This document shows, in pieces, positions 10,100 to 21,772 of a DNA stretch of 64,000 bases. Made by a program: the position numbers and the translations under genes. Source of the stretch: Ariolimax columbianus (Eukaryota; Mollusca; Gastropoda; Stylommatophora; Arionidae); NCBI GenBank assembly GCA_036924085.1, contig JAVGWX010000011.1:91710319-91774318 (forward strand). Reading direction: 5' to 3'. Position 1 is the first letter of the stretch. Each line of letters begins with the position of its first letter. Below the pieces are notes generated by a model. It searched no databases and had not been told where the DNA came from. It worked only from the letters and a program-made list of their open reading frames with translations.

Positions 10100-10985
10100 A
10101 CTACAGTGCCGCTGGTTATTGCTCGACATTGTGCGGCCTTTGTACCGAAGAATCGAGTCTGGTGCGTCCGAAGAACGGTGTCACAGAGACGTTTCTGATC
10201 AAGGGTGTATGCCAAGGATGTATGCCAAGGATGTATGCTGTCTCAGCTGCTAAGAACGGTGTCACAGAGACGTTTCTGGTCAAGGGTGTGTACCAAGGAT
10301 GTGTGCTGTCTCTGCTGCGTCTAATATTTATTTAGACGCCGTCTTGCCAGAGACTTATCACACTGCGATACAGGACCAAACCATACATCCATTTATGAAC
10401 TGCCATTCTCAGATATCCAATGCCTTGCACGTAGAGACGAACAGACACCCCTAAACCACTTGGCCAAGTAGGAAGCAGCCTGCGATAAGCGTATCAGGAA
10501 GGTTAAGACAATTCTGAAGATGGAGAGAACTCAGGGCTCGCTGAACTTGAGCATTCAGCACGTGGCTCCCCAGCAGCCAGGTACCTAGGCAGCATTTTCT
10601 TAGAAGACGTCAGCTGTGTCAGAGAGCAGCTCATTCATTGCATCCTCTACCAACCCCGTACTACCAGAGCAAAACTTGGACCATGTCAGGACGCAAGAGA
10701 GTACAATCTTTACCTTCGAAATGAAATGTTTGCAAATGGCCGCCGGCGTATCCAAGAGATAGATTCAGGTGCAAAGACATGCCAATCATGAGAATAAGTC
10801 CTGATCAGCTGCTCTTGCGTAATTACAATGCCAGACAGTCCGGTTTCCGGGCAAGAGGACGACCGAGGGATAGGTGGATCGACGACGCAAAGACGCTTTT
10901 CCAGCAACACTGGCAGACGGCTTCACTCGCGACGTGTGAGGTCCAGGAGTGGCTCCCTACGTCATCCAGCAGGGTATACGGGAAC
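10100..10985 (+). mobile_element. RT remnant, palm to C-terminus, RTE/jockey type
   Basis: The segment 10168-10320 reads KNGVTETFLIKGVCQGC and again KNGVTETFLVKGVYQGCVLS, the counterpart of GVS--F-VK-GVRQGCVLSP in RT domain B. Near 10580 is YLGSIFLEDVSC, the YLGS-IS-DG segment. At about 10848-10905 is RARGRPRDRWIDDAKTLFQQ, the basic RGRPR-RW-D tail common at the RT C-terminus. The catalytic YADD box between them is not evident. The fragment ends at 10985 in a CTAA-type microsatellite, which suits an element with a simple-repeat 3' end. Confidence 0.85.
10171..10332. repeat. 81-bp direct duplication within RT domain
   Basis: The block aagaacggtgtcacagagac occurs at 10171 and 10252, 81 bases apart. 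The duplicated segment encodes the GVTETF-VKGV-QGC motif. Eighty-one is a multiple of three, so the frame is preserved. It looks like an early, two-copy stage of the array formation seen elsewhere. Confidence 0.85.
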
Positions 10986-11945
10986 CTATACCTAACTAAC
11001 TCACTAGCTAATAAACTAACTAACTCACTAAATAACTAGCTAGCTAACTAACTAACTCACCAAGTAACTCACCAACTAGCTAACTAACTAATTATATAAC
11101 TTACTAACTAACTAACTAGCTACTAACTTACTAGGTAATTAACTAGATAACTAACTAACTAGCTAACTAGGTAACTAACTATCTAGGTAACTAACTAACT
11201 AGCTTACTAACTAGCTAACTAACTATTTATATAACTTACTAACTAACTAACTAGCTAACTAATTAGCTAACTAACTTACTAGGTAATTAACTAGGTAACT
11301 AACTAACTAGCTAACTAACTAACTAGGTAACTAACTAACTAACTAACTAGCTTACTAACTAACTAAGTAACTAGCTAACTAACTAGGTAACTAACTAGCT
11401 AACTAACAAGCTAACAAACTAAGTAACTAGATAACTAACTAACTACCGAACTAGCTGACTAACTAACTTACTAGCTAACTAGCTAACTTACTAGCTAACT
11501 AGCTAGCTAACTAACTAACTAGGTAACTAACTAACTGGTTAACTAACTAACTAGCTAGATAACTAATTAGTTAAATAATTAACTAAGTAACTAGCTAACT
11601 AACTATTCGGCTAACTAACTAACTAGCTAACTAACAAGCTAACTAACTAGCTAACTAAATAACTAACTACTAACTAGCTAACTTGCTAACTCACTAACTA
11701 ACTAACTAGCTTACTAAAACTAACTAGCTAACTAAATAGCTAACTAACTAGCTAGATAACTAACTAAGTAAGTAACGAAATAACTAACTAAACAACTAAC
11801 TAAGTAACTAACTAACTAGCAAACTAACTATCTGGCTAACTAGATAACTAATTAACTAACTAACTGGATAACTCACTAGGTAACTCACTAACTAACTAAC
11901 TAACTCACTAGCTAATTAACTAACTAGCTAATTAGCCAACTGATA
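10986..11945. repeat. (CTAA/CTAG)n microsatellite, about 960 bp
   Basis: An irregular tetranucleotide tract of ctaa with interspersed ctag, ctca and ggta units. It begins exactly after the RT C-terminal remnant and may be an expanded 3' tail of that element (inference). Confidence 0.95.
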
Positions 11946-12009
11946 ATCTTAGCTATTACCATCAGAATCAACTGCATTATTTTATACGACTTTCTCTTTG
12001 CACTAAATC

Positions 12010-12497
12010 CTGTGTGACGAGCGTCTAGGAAGGACAGGATGACAGGGATCCCGTGTGACGAGCGTCTAGGTAGGACAGGATGACAGGAATCCCGTGTGAC
12101 GAGCGTCTAGGTAGGACAGGATGACAGGAATCCCGTGTGACGAGCGTCTAGGTAGGACAGGATGACAGGAATCCCGTGTGACGAGCGTCTAGAGATGACA
12201 GGGATCCCGTGTGACGAGCGTCTAGGTAGGACAGGATGACAGGAATCCCGTGTGACGAACGTCTATGTAGGACAGTATGACAGGGATTCCGTGTGACGAG
12301 CGTCTAGAAAGGAAAGGATGACAGGGATCCCGTGTGACGAGCGTCTAGGTAGGACATGATGACAGGGATCCCGTGTGACGAGCGTCTAGGTAGGACATGA
12401 TGACAGGGATCCCGTGTGACGAGTGTCTAGGTAGGACATGATGACAGGAATCCCGTGTGACGAGCGTCTAGGTAGGACAGTATGACAGGGATCCCGA
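12010..12497. repeat. 41-bp tandem repeat, about 12 copies
   Basis: The unit tgtgacgagcgtctaggtag followed by gacaggatgacagggatcccg repeats every 41 bases (12013, 12054, and so on). One copy has a short deletion near 12190. Copies contain GGATCC where ggatcc is preserved. The 12498-12784 stretch after it is unique and I see nothing in it. Confidence 0.95.
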
Positions 12498-12784
12498 ACG
12501 TAGATCCCAAACAAAGGGATCAATGAAATCCAATTGCAACTGCTCTTATTACGACTCAAGGACCAAATGAACATTTCTATGAAGCTTTTTTATTTGACCA
12601 CTGGTCAGGGTCGCGCCAAACGCTCCAGAGATGTATCACTGCCTACATAACTGACGAAAAGGTGGACATGTGTAACGCAAGTGTCGAACTTGGGAATTAT
12701 TCCAAGAATGTCAGTCGACTTTGTGGGGTGTGGTTCTTTTTGTTGTTATTCAGAAAGGATTGTGGGGCGGACAGGAAAAACAGA

Positions 12785-12850
12785 CAGCTGGTTACTATGG
12801 TGACAGGTCGTGTCAAGATGGTTACTATGGTGATAGGTCGTATCAAGCTT
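12785..12850. repeat. Imperfect 31-bp direct duplication
   Basis: ggttactatggtgacaggtc and ggttactatggtgataggtc lie 31 bases apart. Confidence 0.85.
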
Positions 12851-12867
12851 TAGCTGGAACATAGGAT

Positions 12868-13095
12868 ATAAACTTAGGGCCTGTTCCAGCATGGGATGTC
12901 GACTTAGGACCTGATCAAACATTGGATGTCGACTTAGGACCTGTTCCTCGCGGGATGTCGACTTAGGACCTGTTCCTCGTGGGATGTCGACTTAGGGCAT
13001 GTTCCAACATGGGATGTCGACCTAGGGCCTGTTCCAACACTGGAATGTTGATTTAGGGCTTGTTCTAACATGGTATGTTGACTTACGGCCTGATC
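12868..13095. repeat. 29-30-bp tandem repeat, about 8 copies
   Basis: The unit gggatgtcgacttaggacct plus gttccaacat varies in its last bases (cctcg, atcaaac). gacttaggac at 12901 and 12931 shows the 30-base step. Confidence 0.92.
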
Positions 13096-13287
13096 CAGTC
13101 AACCAGTGCTGTAATGTGGGTAATCGCTGTGTAGGAAGGAAAAGTGTGCCCCTAATCTGGGCTCTGGAATATGAGAGGGCAGGTCACGAAACCTATCGCA
13201 CGTCTCTGCAGTAGGAACATTTAGGGTCATGTGATTAGCCCTCAGCATCCAAGAAAGGAGGGCGGAGGCAGATAACATGCAATGGTC

Positions 13288-13815
13288 CACGGATTAGCAG
13301 ATACAAAGCTGCCCTTGCGACTATTCTGAGTGGACATTAGCAGATACAAAGCTGCCCTTGCGACTATTCTGAGTGGACATTAGCAGATACAAAGCTGCCC
13401 TTGCGACTATTCTGAGTGGACATTAGCAGATACAAAGCTGCCCTTGCGACTATTCTGAGTGGACATTAGCAGATACAAAGCTGCCCTTGCGACTATTCTG
13501 AGTGGACATTAGCAGATACAAAGCTGCCCTTGCGACTATTCTGAGTGGACATTAGCAGATACAAAGCTGCCCTTGCGACTATTCTGAGTGGACATTAGCA
13601 GATACAAAGCTGCCCTTGCGACTATTCTGAGTGGACATTAGCAGATACAAAGCTGCCCTTACGACTATTCTGAGTGGACATTAGCAGATACAAAGCTGCC
13701 CTTGCGACTATTCTGAGTGGACATTAGCAGATACAAAGCTGCCCTTGCGACTATTCTGAGTGGACATTAGCAGATACAAAGCTGTCCTTGCGACTATTCT
13801 GAGTGGACATTAGCA
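13288..13815. repeat. 43-bp tandem repeat, about 12 near-identical copies
   Basis: The unit cattagcagatacaaagctg, then cccttgcgactattctgagtg, repeats every 43 bases with only two or three substitutions in the whole array. That uniformity suggests recent expansion or homogenisation. Confidence 0.97.
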
Positions 13816-14394
13816 GAGTCTTATCGACGACCTGTGAAGTGATCAGAACAAAAACTCAGGTCTGCACACAATTGTCTCCAGGTGACTCTGATCGTCTGAC
13901 TCTAGTAAGCAGCGTGTCTCGGGGTCGGCCGTAGCCCATGGGTGGCTCAGGTCAGAGGTTAAACACCTAGTGTCGTATCCCTGAGTTCTCTGATAAAAAA
14001 AAGTATTGACCAAACGTTAGGGGTCGTTTCCCTGAGCATTAATTCAAGAAGCCTGTATATATTCGACAGTGAGACCTGAACAAATGACGCTGACGCGTTA
14101 GAAGAGGCGAGGATCAAGAAACAAGATCATTGTTAACAATTAGATTATATTGTTAGGGAAAGAATATATTAGCATTGATCAAGAGATTACAGACCTATAG
14201 ATCCATTACAGTAGTGAAGCCATTTTGCTAGTTGCATAAATTCTCTTAGTTGTGTTTGTGTAATTGTATCAAGTTATGTAATCAAATTTAGTAAATGTTT
14301 CATATTTGAGCAAATTATTCAGTTTAATGTATATTGAGAGGGGAAGTAATTCAGAGGCAAAAATTTAGTCCAAAGGGATATAACCTGTTACATT
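13816..14394 (+). mobile_element. Possible LTR remnant
   Basis: A non-repetitive, AT-rich stretch with a TATA-like tgtatatatt near 14055 and an end reading aaagggatataacctgttaca at 14374-14394. The TGTTACA end is the inverse of a TGTAACA LTR start. A gaggggaagtaat block at 14339 recurs near 60911 and, in reverse complement, near 37240. No matching second LTR, primer-binding site or internal protein is seen, so this is tentative. Confidence 0.35.
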
Positions 14395-14584
14395 GGTATG
14401 TGAGTCAGTTTTACTGGCCGACATCCTCAGCGGTTACAAATCCAACATTTGCCGTCTTGGACGGCCAGGACAGGCTGGTCCCTTGCTCGTAGACAGTATT
14501 CCAGGGGTTCTCTTCCCTGACAGGACCAGTTGGGAATAAAGATAGCGGGGATCATATGGGATGTGGTGTGTCCAGCTGTGACTT
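14395..14584. other. Unassigned unique sequence
   Basis: No open frame or motif that I recognise. Confidence 0.4.
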
Positions 14585-15136
14585 GTGTGTGTGTGTTTGG
14601 GTAGGTGTGTGAGTGGGTGGGTGCGTGTGTGGGTGCGTGTGTGTCGGTGTGTGAGTGTGTGTGTGTGTGTGTGTGTATGTGTGTATGTTTGGGTAGGTGT
14701 CCGCGTGTGTGTGTATGCGCGCGCGTGTGTCTGTGTGGGTGTGTGGGGGTGTATGTGTGTGGGTGGGTGTGTGTCGGTGTGTGGGTGTGTAGGTTGGTGT
14801 GTGTGTGGGTGTGTGTGTCTGTGTGTATGTTTGGGTAGGTGTCCGCGTGTGTGTGAGTGTATGTGTGTGCGCGTGTGTGTCTGTGTGGGTGTGTGTGTGT
14901 GTGTATGTTTGGGTAGACGTGTGAGTGGGTGAGTGCGTGTGTGTGCGTGGGTGTGTGTGGGTGAGTGGGTGGGTGCGTGTGTGTGTGTATGTTTAGGTAG
15001 ATGTGTGAGTGGGTTGGTGAGTGTGTGTGTGGGTGGGTGTGTATCGGTGTGTGGGTGTGTGTGTGTGGGTGTGTGTGTATCTGTCTATGTTTGGGTAGGT
15101 GTCCGCGTGTTTGTGAGTGTATGTGTGTGCGTGCGT

Positions 15137-15167
<31 letters not shown>

Positions 15168-15183
15168 GAAGGGGGGGGGGGGG
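14585..15183. repeat. GT-rich compound microsatellite
   Basis: Long (gt)n tracts with regular gggt interruptions. The phrase atgtttgggtaggtgtccgc recurs at about 14685, 14827 and 15088. It ends in a poly-G run at 15172-15184. Dinucleotide composition alone keeps several frames open (CVCVCV, THTHTH). Confidence 0.97.
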
Positions 15184-15289
15184 GTGTGGATACATTGCCA
15201 CCATAAACGGTCAATGTATTTTATATCATGTATGTAATGTGTTGTATGGTCTCTGTAAACTGTTGTATGTTGTATGTTGTGAGTGTGTT

Positions 15290-15690
15290 ATGTGAGACAA
15301 GGTATGTGGTGTGTGTGTGGTGTGAGACAAGGTATGTGGTGTGTTACAAGGTATGTGGTGTGTGTGTGTGTGTATGTGGTGTGAGACAAGGTATGTGTGG
15401 TGTGAGACAAGGTATGTGGTATGTGTGTGTGTGTTGTGAGACAAGGTATGTGGTGTGTGGTGAGAGACAAGGTATGTGGTGTGTGGTGTGAGACAAGGTA
15501 TGTGGTGTGTGTGTGTGTGTGGTGTGTGTGTGTGAGTAGTGTGGTGTATGTGTGTTGTGTGTGTGTGTGTGGTGTGTGTTTGTGTGTGTGGTGTGTGTGT
15601 GGTGTGTGTGGTGTGTGTGGTGTGTGTGTGGTGTGTGTGGTGTGGTGTGGTGTGGTGTGTGTGGTGTGGTGTGGTGTGTGTGGTGTGGTG

Positions 15691-15721
<31 letters not shown>

Positions 15722-15795
15722 TGTGTGTGTGGTGTGAGACAAGGGATGTGGCGTGTGTGAGTGCTCTCAGACAAGGTATGTGGTGTATGTGTGGT
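15290..15795. repeat. TGTGG/GTGTGT array with a gagacaaggtatgtg spacer phrase
   Basis: gagacaaggtatgtggtgtg recurs about ten times between 15290 and 15780, separated by variable (tg)n and (gtggt)n tracts. Confidence 0.95.
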
Positions 15796-16045
15796 CTCAT
15801 TCACGCCCCCTACCAAGTATAACTTTACTACTGTAAACACCACTTCATCGAAACCCTGCGCCAAAGCACTTTGGCAATGCAGCGGTGATAGCTGTCGATC
15901 GCGATTTGAAAAGGTTTGAGACCGTTTGATTAAAGTGAAAGATTGACACATACGTTTTGTTCAAGCTTGGAATGTCCTTGTGGCTAGATTGTTGCCTCTT
16001 AAAGTCCGTGCCCAGCTCCTGACAATATTGGCCTCACCATAATCC
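15796..16045. other. Unassigned unique sequence
   Basis: No recognisable signal; no open frame of note outside the neighbouring microsatellites. Confidence 0.4.
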
Positions 16046-16283
16046 GCAGCCTGACTCCACACGCAGGGCGCTGTACAAGCCCGCAGTCAGAGTCCACACG
16101 CAGGGCGCTGTACAAGACTGCACTAAAACTCGACACACAGGACCACAAACACGCCCGCACTAAAACTCGACACCCAGGACCACAAACAAGCCCGCACTAA
16201 AACTCGACACCCAGGACCACAAACAATCCCACACTAAAACTCGACAGCCAGGACCGCAAACAAGCCCACACTAAACACATGCA
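16046..16283. repeat. Short duplication and a 37-bp tandem repeat, about 4 copies
   Basis: ccacacgcagggcgctgtac occurs twice near 16055-16110. From about 16120 the unit gcactaaaactcgacaccca plus ggaccacaaacaagccc repeats with a 37-base step (gaccacaaac at 16141 and 16178). Confidence 0.9.
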
Positions 16284-16919
16284 AATGAAATGGCCCTTTA
16301 TTGTAAACAGTCAGATGATTAATAGATCCTTTAGCTTCCTCCTTGGACAAGTACACTGTAAATAAGCCGAGCTCTCCCTCCCCCACCTCCTCTACCCCCA
16401 CCCTCCTCTACTCCCCCACCCTTCTCTACTCCCCCCCCCCCACCCTCTTCTACTCCTCAACAGCCAGGATCCAACAGAAATTAATTTGACATGACGAACT
16501 CACGCGCATATTAATGTGCACGGACGGAAAGATGACCTTGACCATGTCAGAAGATATTGCACGTGCAATGTGTGATCGAATTTGTGGAACAAGAAGAGTC
16601 ACAACTTGATGCTCGCCCCAGAAACCACCCTCTCCAGGGTCGTGTCTACAGATAGATCGTTCATCAGGAGGCTCGTGTGTTGCCACCTGACCACAGCTTG
16701 GTGTTAGTGCCAGGATGTTCAGGTTCCTCCAGTGTTTTACATTCACAATTTGAGTCCAGGACCAGGTCACGACAAAGGAACATGGCTGGAAAGTTAAGTG
16801 ACCATACTTGGACTGTCACGTGGTCCTGTTGGGGCTGGCACGTGGTCCTGCTAGGACTTTCACTTGATCTCGCTTATACCGGTGTTGACCTTCACCTTGT
16901 ATTGTTGCTCTCATCTCTG
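16284..16919. other. Unique sequence with a C-rich tract; no gene recognised
   Basis: 16375-16450 is a C-rich stretch of ctcccccaccctcctctac units. The remainder contains a 106-codon minus open frame (16450-16770) with no motif I recognise. It may be chance. Confidence 0.4.
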
Positions 16920-17632
16920 ACTGACCCCCCACACACCTCTCACTGACCCCCCCCCCCCCACACACCTCTCACTGACCCCCCCCCCCCACACACCTCTCAT
17001 TGACTCCCCACACACCTATTACTGACTGTTTACACACCTCTCACTGACTCCTCACACACCTCTCACTGACTCCCCACACACCTTACTGACTCCTCACACA
17101 GCTCTTACTGACTCCCAACATACCTCTCACTGACTCCTCACACTCTCACAGACTCCCCACACACCTCTCACTGACTCCTCCCACACCTCTCACTGACTCC
17201 TCACACTCCCACGGACTCCCCACACACCTCTCACGGACTCCCCACACACCTCTCACTGACTCTTTACACACCTCTCACTGACTCCTCACACACCTCTCAC
17301 TGACTCCTCCCACACCTCTCACTGACCCCTCACACTCCCACGGACTCCCCACACACCTCTCACGGACTCCCCACACACCTCTCACTGACTCTTTACACAC
17401 CTCTCACTGACTCCTCACACACCTCTCACTGACTCCTCCCACACGTCTCACTGACTCCTCACACTCCCACGGACTCCCCACACACCTCTCACTGACTCTT
17501 TACACACCTCTCACTGACTCCTCACACACCTCTCACTGACTTCTCCCACACCTCTCACTGACTCCTCACACTCCCACGGACTCCCCACACACCTCTCACT
17601 GACTCTTTACACACCTCTCACTGATTTCACAT
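16920..17632. repeat. 22-bp minisatellite, about 32 copies
   Basis: The unit actccccacacacctctcact plus g varies (ctcc, cttta, ctcctc). A longer phrase including cacactcccacggactcccc recurs at about 17205, 17335, 17460 and 17565, so a higher-order pattern overlies the 22-bp step. Confidence 0.95.
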
Positions 17633-17648
17633 ATTTCTACAATGCTTC

Positions 17649-17650
<2 letters not shown>

Positions 17651-17694
<44 letters not shown>
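17651..17694. repeat. (CT)n microsatellite
   Basis: About 21 uninterrupted ct repeats. Confidence 0.98.
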
Positions 17695-17697
<3 letters not shown>

Positions 17698-17866
17698 GTT
17701 GGTCCATGTTAACACTGTAATGTTCCTCTCTCTCCCCTTGTTCACTAGCAGCCTCCTGTGGGACGTTCACTCCTCATCTAGTGTACCACTTGTGTCTATC
17801 TAATAGTACCTCTACCATCTCCCTTCCCTTTTCTCTGTCACATGTGAAAGCCTTCTCCAGATCTAA

Positions 17867-18722
17867 AGTGGTGGGCGTGTCCTGGTGTCAGACAAATGAC
17901 TTCAGTGGTGGGCGTGTCCTGGTGTCAGACAAATGACTTCAGTGGTGGGCGTGTCCTGGTCTCAGACTACTGACTTCAGTGGTGGGCGTGTCCTGGTGTC
18001 AGACTACTGACTTCAGTGGTGGGCGTGTCCTGGTCTCAGACTACTGACTTCAGTGGTGGGCGTGTCCTGGTCTCAGACTACTGACTTCAGTGGTGGGCGT
18101 GTCCTGGTCTCAGACTACTGACTTCAGTGGTGGGCGTGTCCTGGTCTCAGACTACTGACTTCAGTGGTGGGCGTGTCCTGGTCTCAGACTACTGACTTCA
18201 TTGGTGGGCGTGTCCTGGTCTCAGACTACTGACTTCAGTGGTGGGCGTGTCCTGGTCTCAGACGAGTGACTTCAGTGGTGGGCGTGTCCTGGTCTCAGAC
18301 TACTGACTTCAGTGGTGGGCGTGTCCTGGTCTCAGACTACTGACTTCAGTGGTGGGCGTGTCCTGGTCTCAGACTACTGACTTCAGTGGTGGGCGTGTCC
18401 TGGTCTCAGACTACTGACTTCATTGGTGGGCGTGTCCTGGTCTCAGACTACTGACTTCAGTGGTGGGCGTGTCCTGGTCTCAGACTACTGACTTCAGTGG
18501 TGGGCGTGTCCTGGTCTCAGACTACTGACTTCAGTGGTGGGCGTGTCCTGGTCTCAGACTACTGACTTCATTGGTGGGCGTGTCCTGGTCTCAGACTACT
18601 GACTTCAGTGGTGGGCGTGTCCTGGTCTCAGACTACTGACTTCAGTGGTGGGCGTGTCCTGGTCTCAGACTACTGACTTCAGTGGTGGGCGTGTCCTGGT
18701 CTCAGACTACTGACTTCAGTGG
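17867..18722. repeat. 37-bp minisatellite, about 23 copies
   Basis: The unit gtggtgggcgtgtcctggtc plus tcagactactgacttca repeats every 37 bases. Most copies are identical. The first ones differ (gtgtcagacaaatgac), and an attggtggg variant appears at roughly every sixth to tenth copy. Confidence 0.97.
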
Positions 18723-18797
18723 AATGGTGTCTCTCAACAAAAATGACCTTGTTGTATGCGCACATCTGATTGTCAGGTTCAGCTCTGCTCTGATCAA

Positions 18798-19063
18798 ACG
18801 GACATTAACAGAAGGTAACATTACTTAACATCTTCTCTCTAGAGGACATTGACAGAAGGTAACATTACTTAACATCTTCTCTCTAGAGGACATTGACAGA
18901 AGGTAACATTACTTAACATCTTCTCTCTAGAGGACATTGACAGAAGGTAACATTACTTAACATCTTCTCTCTAGAGGACATTAACAGAAGGTAACATTAC
19001 TTAACATCTTCTCTCTAGAGGACATTAACAGAAGGTAACATTACTTAACATCTTCTCTCTAGA
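18798..19063. repeat. 44-bp tandem repeat, 6 copies
   Basis: The unit ggacattgacagaaggtaac, then attacttaacatcttctctc and taga, recurs every 44 bases (18844, 18888) with a single g/a variant. Confidence 0.97.
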
Positions 19064-19390
19064 GCTTACGTTTTCCCGAAGAGATAAAATGACAACCCCT
19101 GCCTCCCTCTCACCCAACCAAAACACATACACACCGTATCTCACTGTATGTCCACCTGTGATCTCCCTACTCTATCAGATCTCTCACCGCTAATCATTCC
19201 CATCTCCAATCATTCCCATCTCCCATCTCCCATCTATCATCTCCATACTCTAACCAGATCTCTCCCTTCGCCATCTCCATGGACAACAGAAAATTCGAAT
19301 TTTCTAGTCCCAATAACTCGATCTGCCAGATAGGACATAATTATTGCCAGATTTCTCTCCATGAACGAGCCATTTTACAGATTCCTTATC
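19064..19390. other. Unassigned unique sequence
   Basis: CT-rich with catctccc runs near 19190-19240. A perfect 18-bp palindrome, agaaaattcgaattttct, lies at 19288-19305. No gene is recognised. Confidence 0.45.
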
Positions 19391-19559
19391 AGGTATGCTG
19401 GCATGAGTCAGGACAGAGAATAAGTCACGTAGGCATGAGTTGAAACAGATGAGTCACGTACTCATTAGTCATCACAGAGAATGAGTGAGCTTAGAGAATT
19501 AGTCATGTACGAATGATTCAGTATAGAGAATGAGTCACGTACGCTTGAGTTAGCATAGA
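19391..19559. repeat. Degenerate 32-bp repeat (leader of satellite block 1)
   Basis: Diverged copies of the agtcacgtacgcttgagtta plus gcatagagaa unit that appears in clean form at 21777-21985 and 23940-24190. Confidence 0.8.
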
Positions 19560-19648
19560 GAAAGGACGGAAATGACGCATGACCCCAGAGTTCAGGAGCT
19601 GGCGGGAGAAGGACATGGAGGAGGTCATCACTCTACTCTTGATGTCAG
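19560..19648. repeat. Satellite header, copy 1
   Basis: A non-repetitive ~90-bp segment (aaaggacggaaatgacgcat through ctcttgatgtcaggcacagg) that precedes each 8-bp array. Near-identical copies lie at about 21990 and 24190. Confidence 0.92.
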
Positions 19649-21772
19649 GCACAGGTGGAGTGGGCTAGTGGGCGAGTGGGTGAGTGGGTGAGTGGGCGAG
19701 AGGGTGAGTGGGTGAGGGGATGAGTGAGCAAGTAGGCGAGTGGAAGAGTGGGCGAGTGGATGAGTAGGCGAGTAGATGAGTGGGCGAGTGGGCGAGTAGA
19801 TGAGTGGGCGAGTGGGCGAGTAGATGAGTGAGCAAGTGGGCGAGTGGATGAGTAGGCGAGTAGATGAGTGGATGAGTGGGCGAGTAGATGAGTGGGCGAG
19901 TGGAGGAGTGGATGAGTGGGCGCGTAGAGGAGTGGATGAGTGGGCGAGTGGATGAGTGGATGAGTAGGCGAGTAGATGAGTGGGCGAGTAGATGAGTGGA
20001 TGAGTGGGCGAGTAGATGAGTGAGCAAGTGGGCGAGTGGATGAGTAGGCGGGTAGATGAGTGGGCGAGTGGGCGAGTAGATGAGTGAGCGAGTGGATGAG
20101 TAGGCGAGTAGATGAGTGAGCAAGTGGGCGAGTGGATGAGTAGGCGAGTAGATGAGTGGGCGAGTGGGCGAGTAGATGAGTGAGCGAGTGGATGAGTAGG
20201 CGAGTAGATGAGTGGGCGAGTGGGCGAGTAGATGAGTGAGCAAGTGGGCGAGGGGATGAGTAGGCGAGTATATGAGTGGGCGAGTGGGCGAGTAGATGAG
20301 TGAGCAAGTGGGCGAGTGGATGAGTAGGCGAGTAGATGAGTGGGCGAGTGGGCGAGTAGATGAGTGAGCAAGTGGGCGAGTGGAAGAGTAGGCGAATAGA
20401 TGAGTGGGCGAGTAGATGATGGTACAAGTGGGCGAGTGGATGAGTAGGCGAGTAGATGAGTGGGCGAGTGGGCGAGTAGATGAGTGAGCAAGTGGGCGAG
20501 TGGATGAGTAGGTGAGTAGATGAGTGGGCGAGTAGATGAGTGGATGAGTGGGCGAGTAGATGAGTGGGCAAGTGGATGAGTGGGCGAGTAGATGAGTGGA
20601 TGAGTGGCCGAGTAGATGTGTGGGCAAGTGGAGGAGTGGATGAGTGGGCGAGTGGGCGAATAGATGAGTGGATGAGTGGGCGAGTAGAGGAGTTGGCGAT
20701 TGGGCGAGTAGATGAGTGGGCGAGTAGGCGAGTGGATGAGTAGGCGAGTAGATGAGTGGGCGAGTGGGCGAGTAGAGGAGTGGGCGAGTGGGCGAGTAGA
20801 TGAGTGGGCGAGTAGAGGAGTGGATGAGTGGGCGAGTAGAGGAGTGGATGAGTGGGCGAGTAGAGGAGTGGATGAGTGGGCGAGTAGAGGAGTGGATGAG
20901 TGGGCGAGTGGATGAGTAGGCGAGTAGATGAGTGGGCGGGTGGGCGAGTAGATGAGTGAGCAAGTGGGCGAGTGGATGAGTAGGCGGGTAGATGAGTGGG
21001 CGAGTGGGCGAGTAGATGAGTGAGCGAGTGGATGAGTAGGCGAGTAGATGAGTGAGCAAGTGGGCGAGTGGATGAGTAGGCGAGTAGATGAGTGGGAGGG
21101 TAGATGAGTGAGCAAGTGGGCGAGTGGATGAGTAGGCGAGTAGATGAGTGGGCGAGTGGGCGAGTAGATGAGTAAGCAAGTGGGCGAGTGGATGAGTAGG
21201 CGAATAGATGAGTGGGCGAGTGGGCGAGTAGATGAGTGAGCACGTGGGCGAGTGGATGAGTGGGCGAGTAGATGAGTGGGCGAGTAGATGAGTGAGCAAG
21301 TGGGCGAGTGGATGAGTGGGCGAGTGGGCGAGTAGATGAGTGAGCGAGTGGATGAGTAGGCGAGTAGATGAGTGAGCAAGTGGGCGAGTGGATGAGTAGG
21401 CGAGAAGATGAGTGGGCGAATGGGCTAGTAGATGAGTGAGCAAGTGGGCGAGTGGATGAGTAGGCGAGTAGATGAGTGGGCGAGTGGGCGAGTAAGCAAG
21501 TGGGCGAGTAGATGAGTGTGCGAGTAGATGAGTGGGCGAGTGGGCGAGTAGATGAGTGAGCAAGTGGGCGAGTAGATGAGTGGGCGAGTAGATGAGTGGG
21601 CGAGTAGATGAGTGGGCGAGTGGAAAAGTGGATGAGTGGGCGAGTGGGCGAGTAGATGAGTGGATGAGTGGGCGAGTAGATGAGTGAGCGAGTGGAGGAG
21701 TGGATGAGTGGGCGAGTGGGCGAGTAGATGATTGGATGAGTGGGCGAGTGGAGGAGTGGAGGAGTGGATTAG
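19649..21772. repeat. 8-bp-monomer satellite, block 1, about 265 monomers
   Basis: Built of octamers ending in gt, such as gggcgagt, agatgagt, ggatgagt, aggcgagt and gagcaagt. The order of variants forms longer phrases that recur. On the minus strand no octamer combination present makes a stop, so all three frames stay open for hundreds of codons (SPTHLLAYSSTRPLAH-type repeats). These are not genes. Confidence 0.97.

Noticed and set aside
10986..11945. CTAA/TTAG-type repeat considered as telomeric sequence
   Set aside because: The period is four and irregular (ctaa, ctag, ctca), not the TTAGGG hexamer or another known telomere repeat, and it follows an RT tail directly.
14585..15951. CVCVCV / THTHTH frames in GT-rich DNA
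   Set aside because: Typical products of (GT)n and (TGTGG)n tracts; no coding evidence.
17867..18722. Regularly spaced 37-bp repeat resembling a CRISPR array
   Set aside because: Units are contiguous with no unique spacers and there are no cas genes; the DNA is clearly eukaryotic. The same applies to the other arrays.
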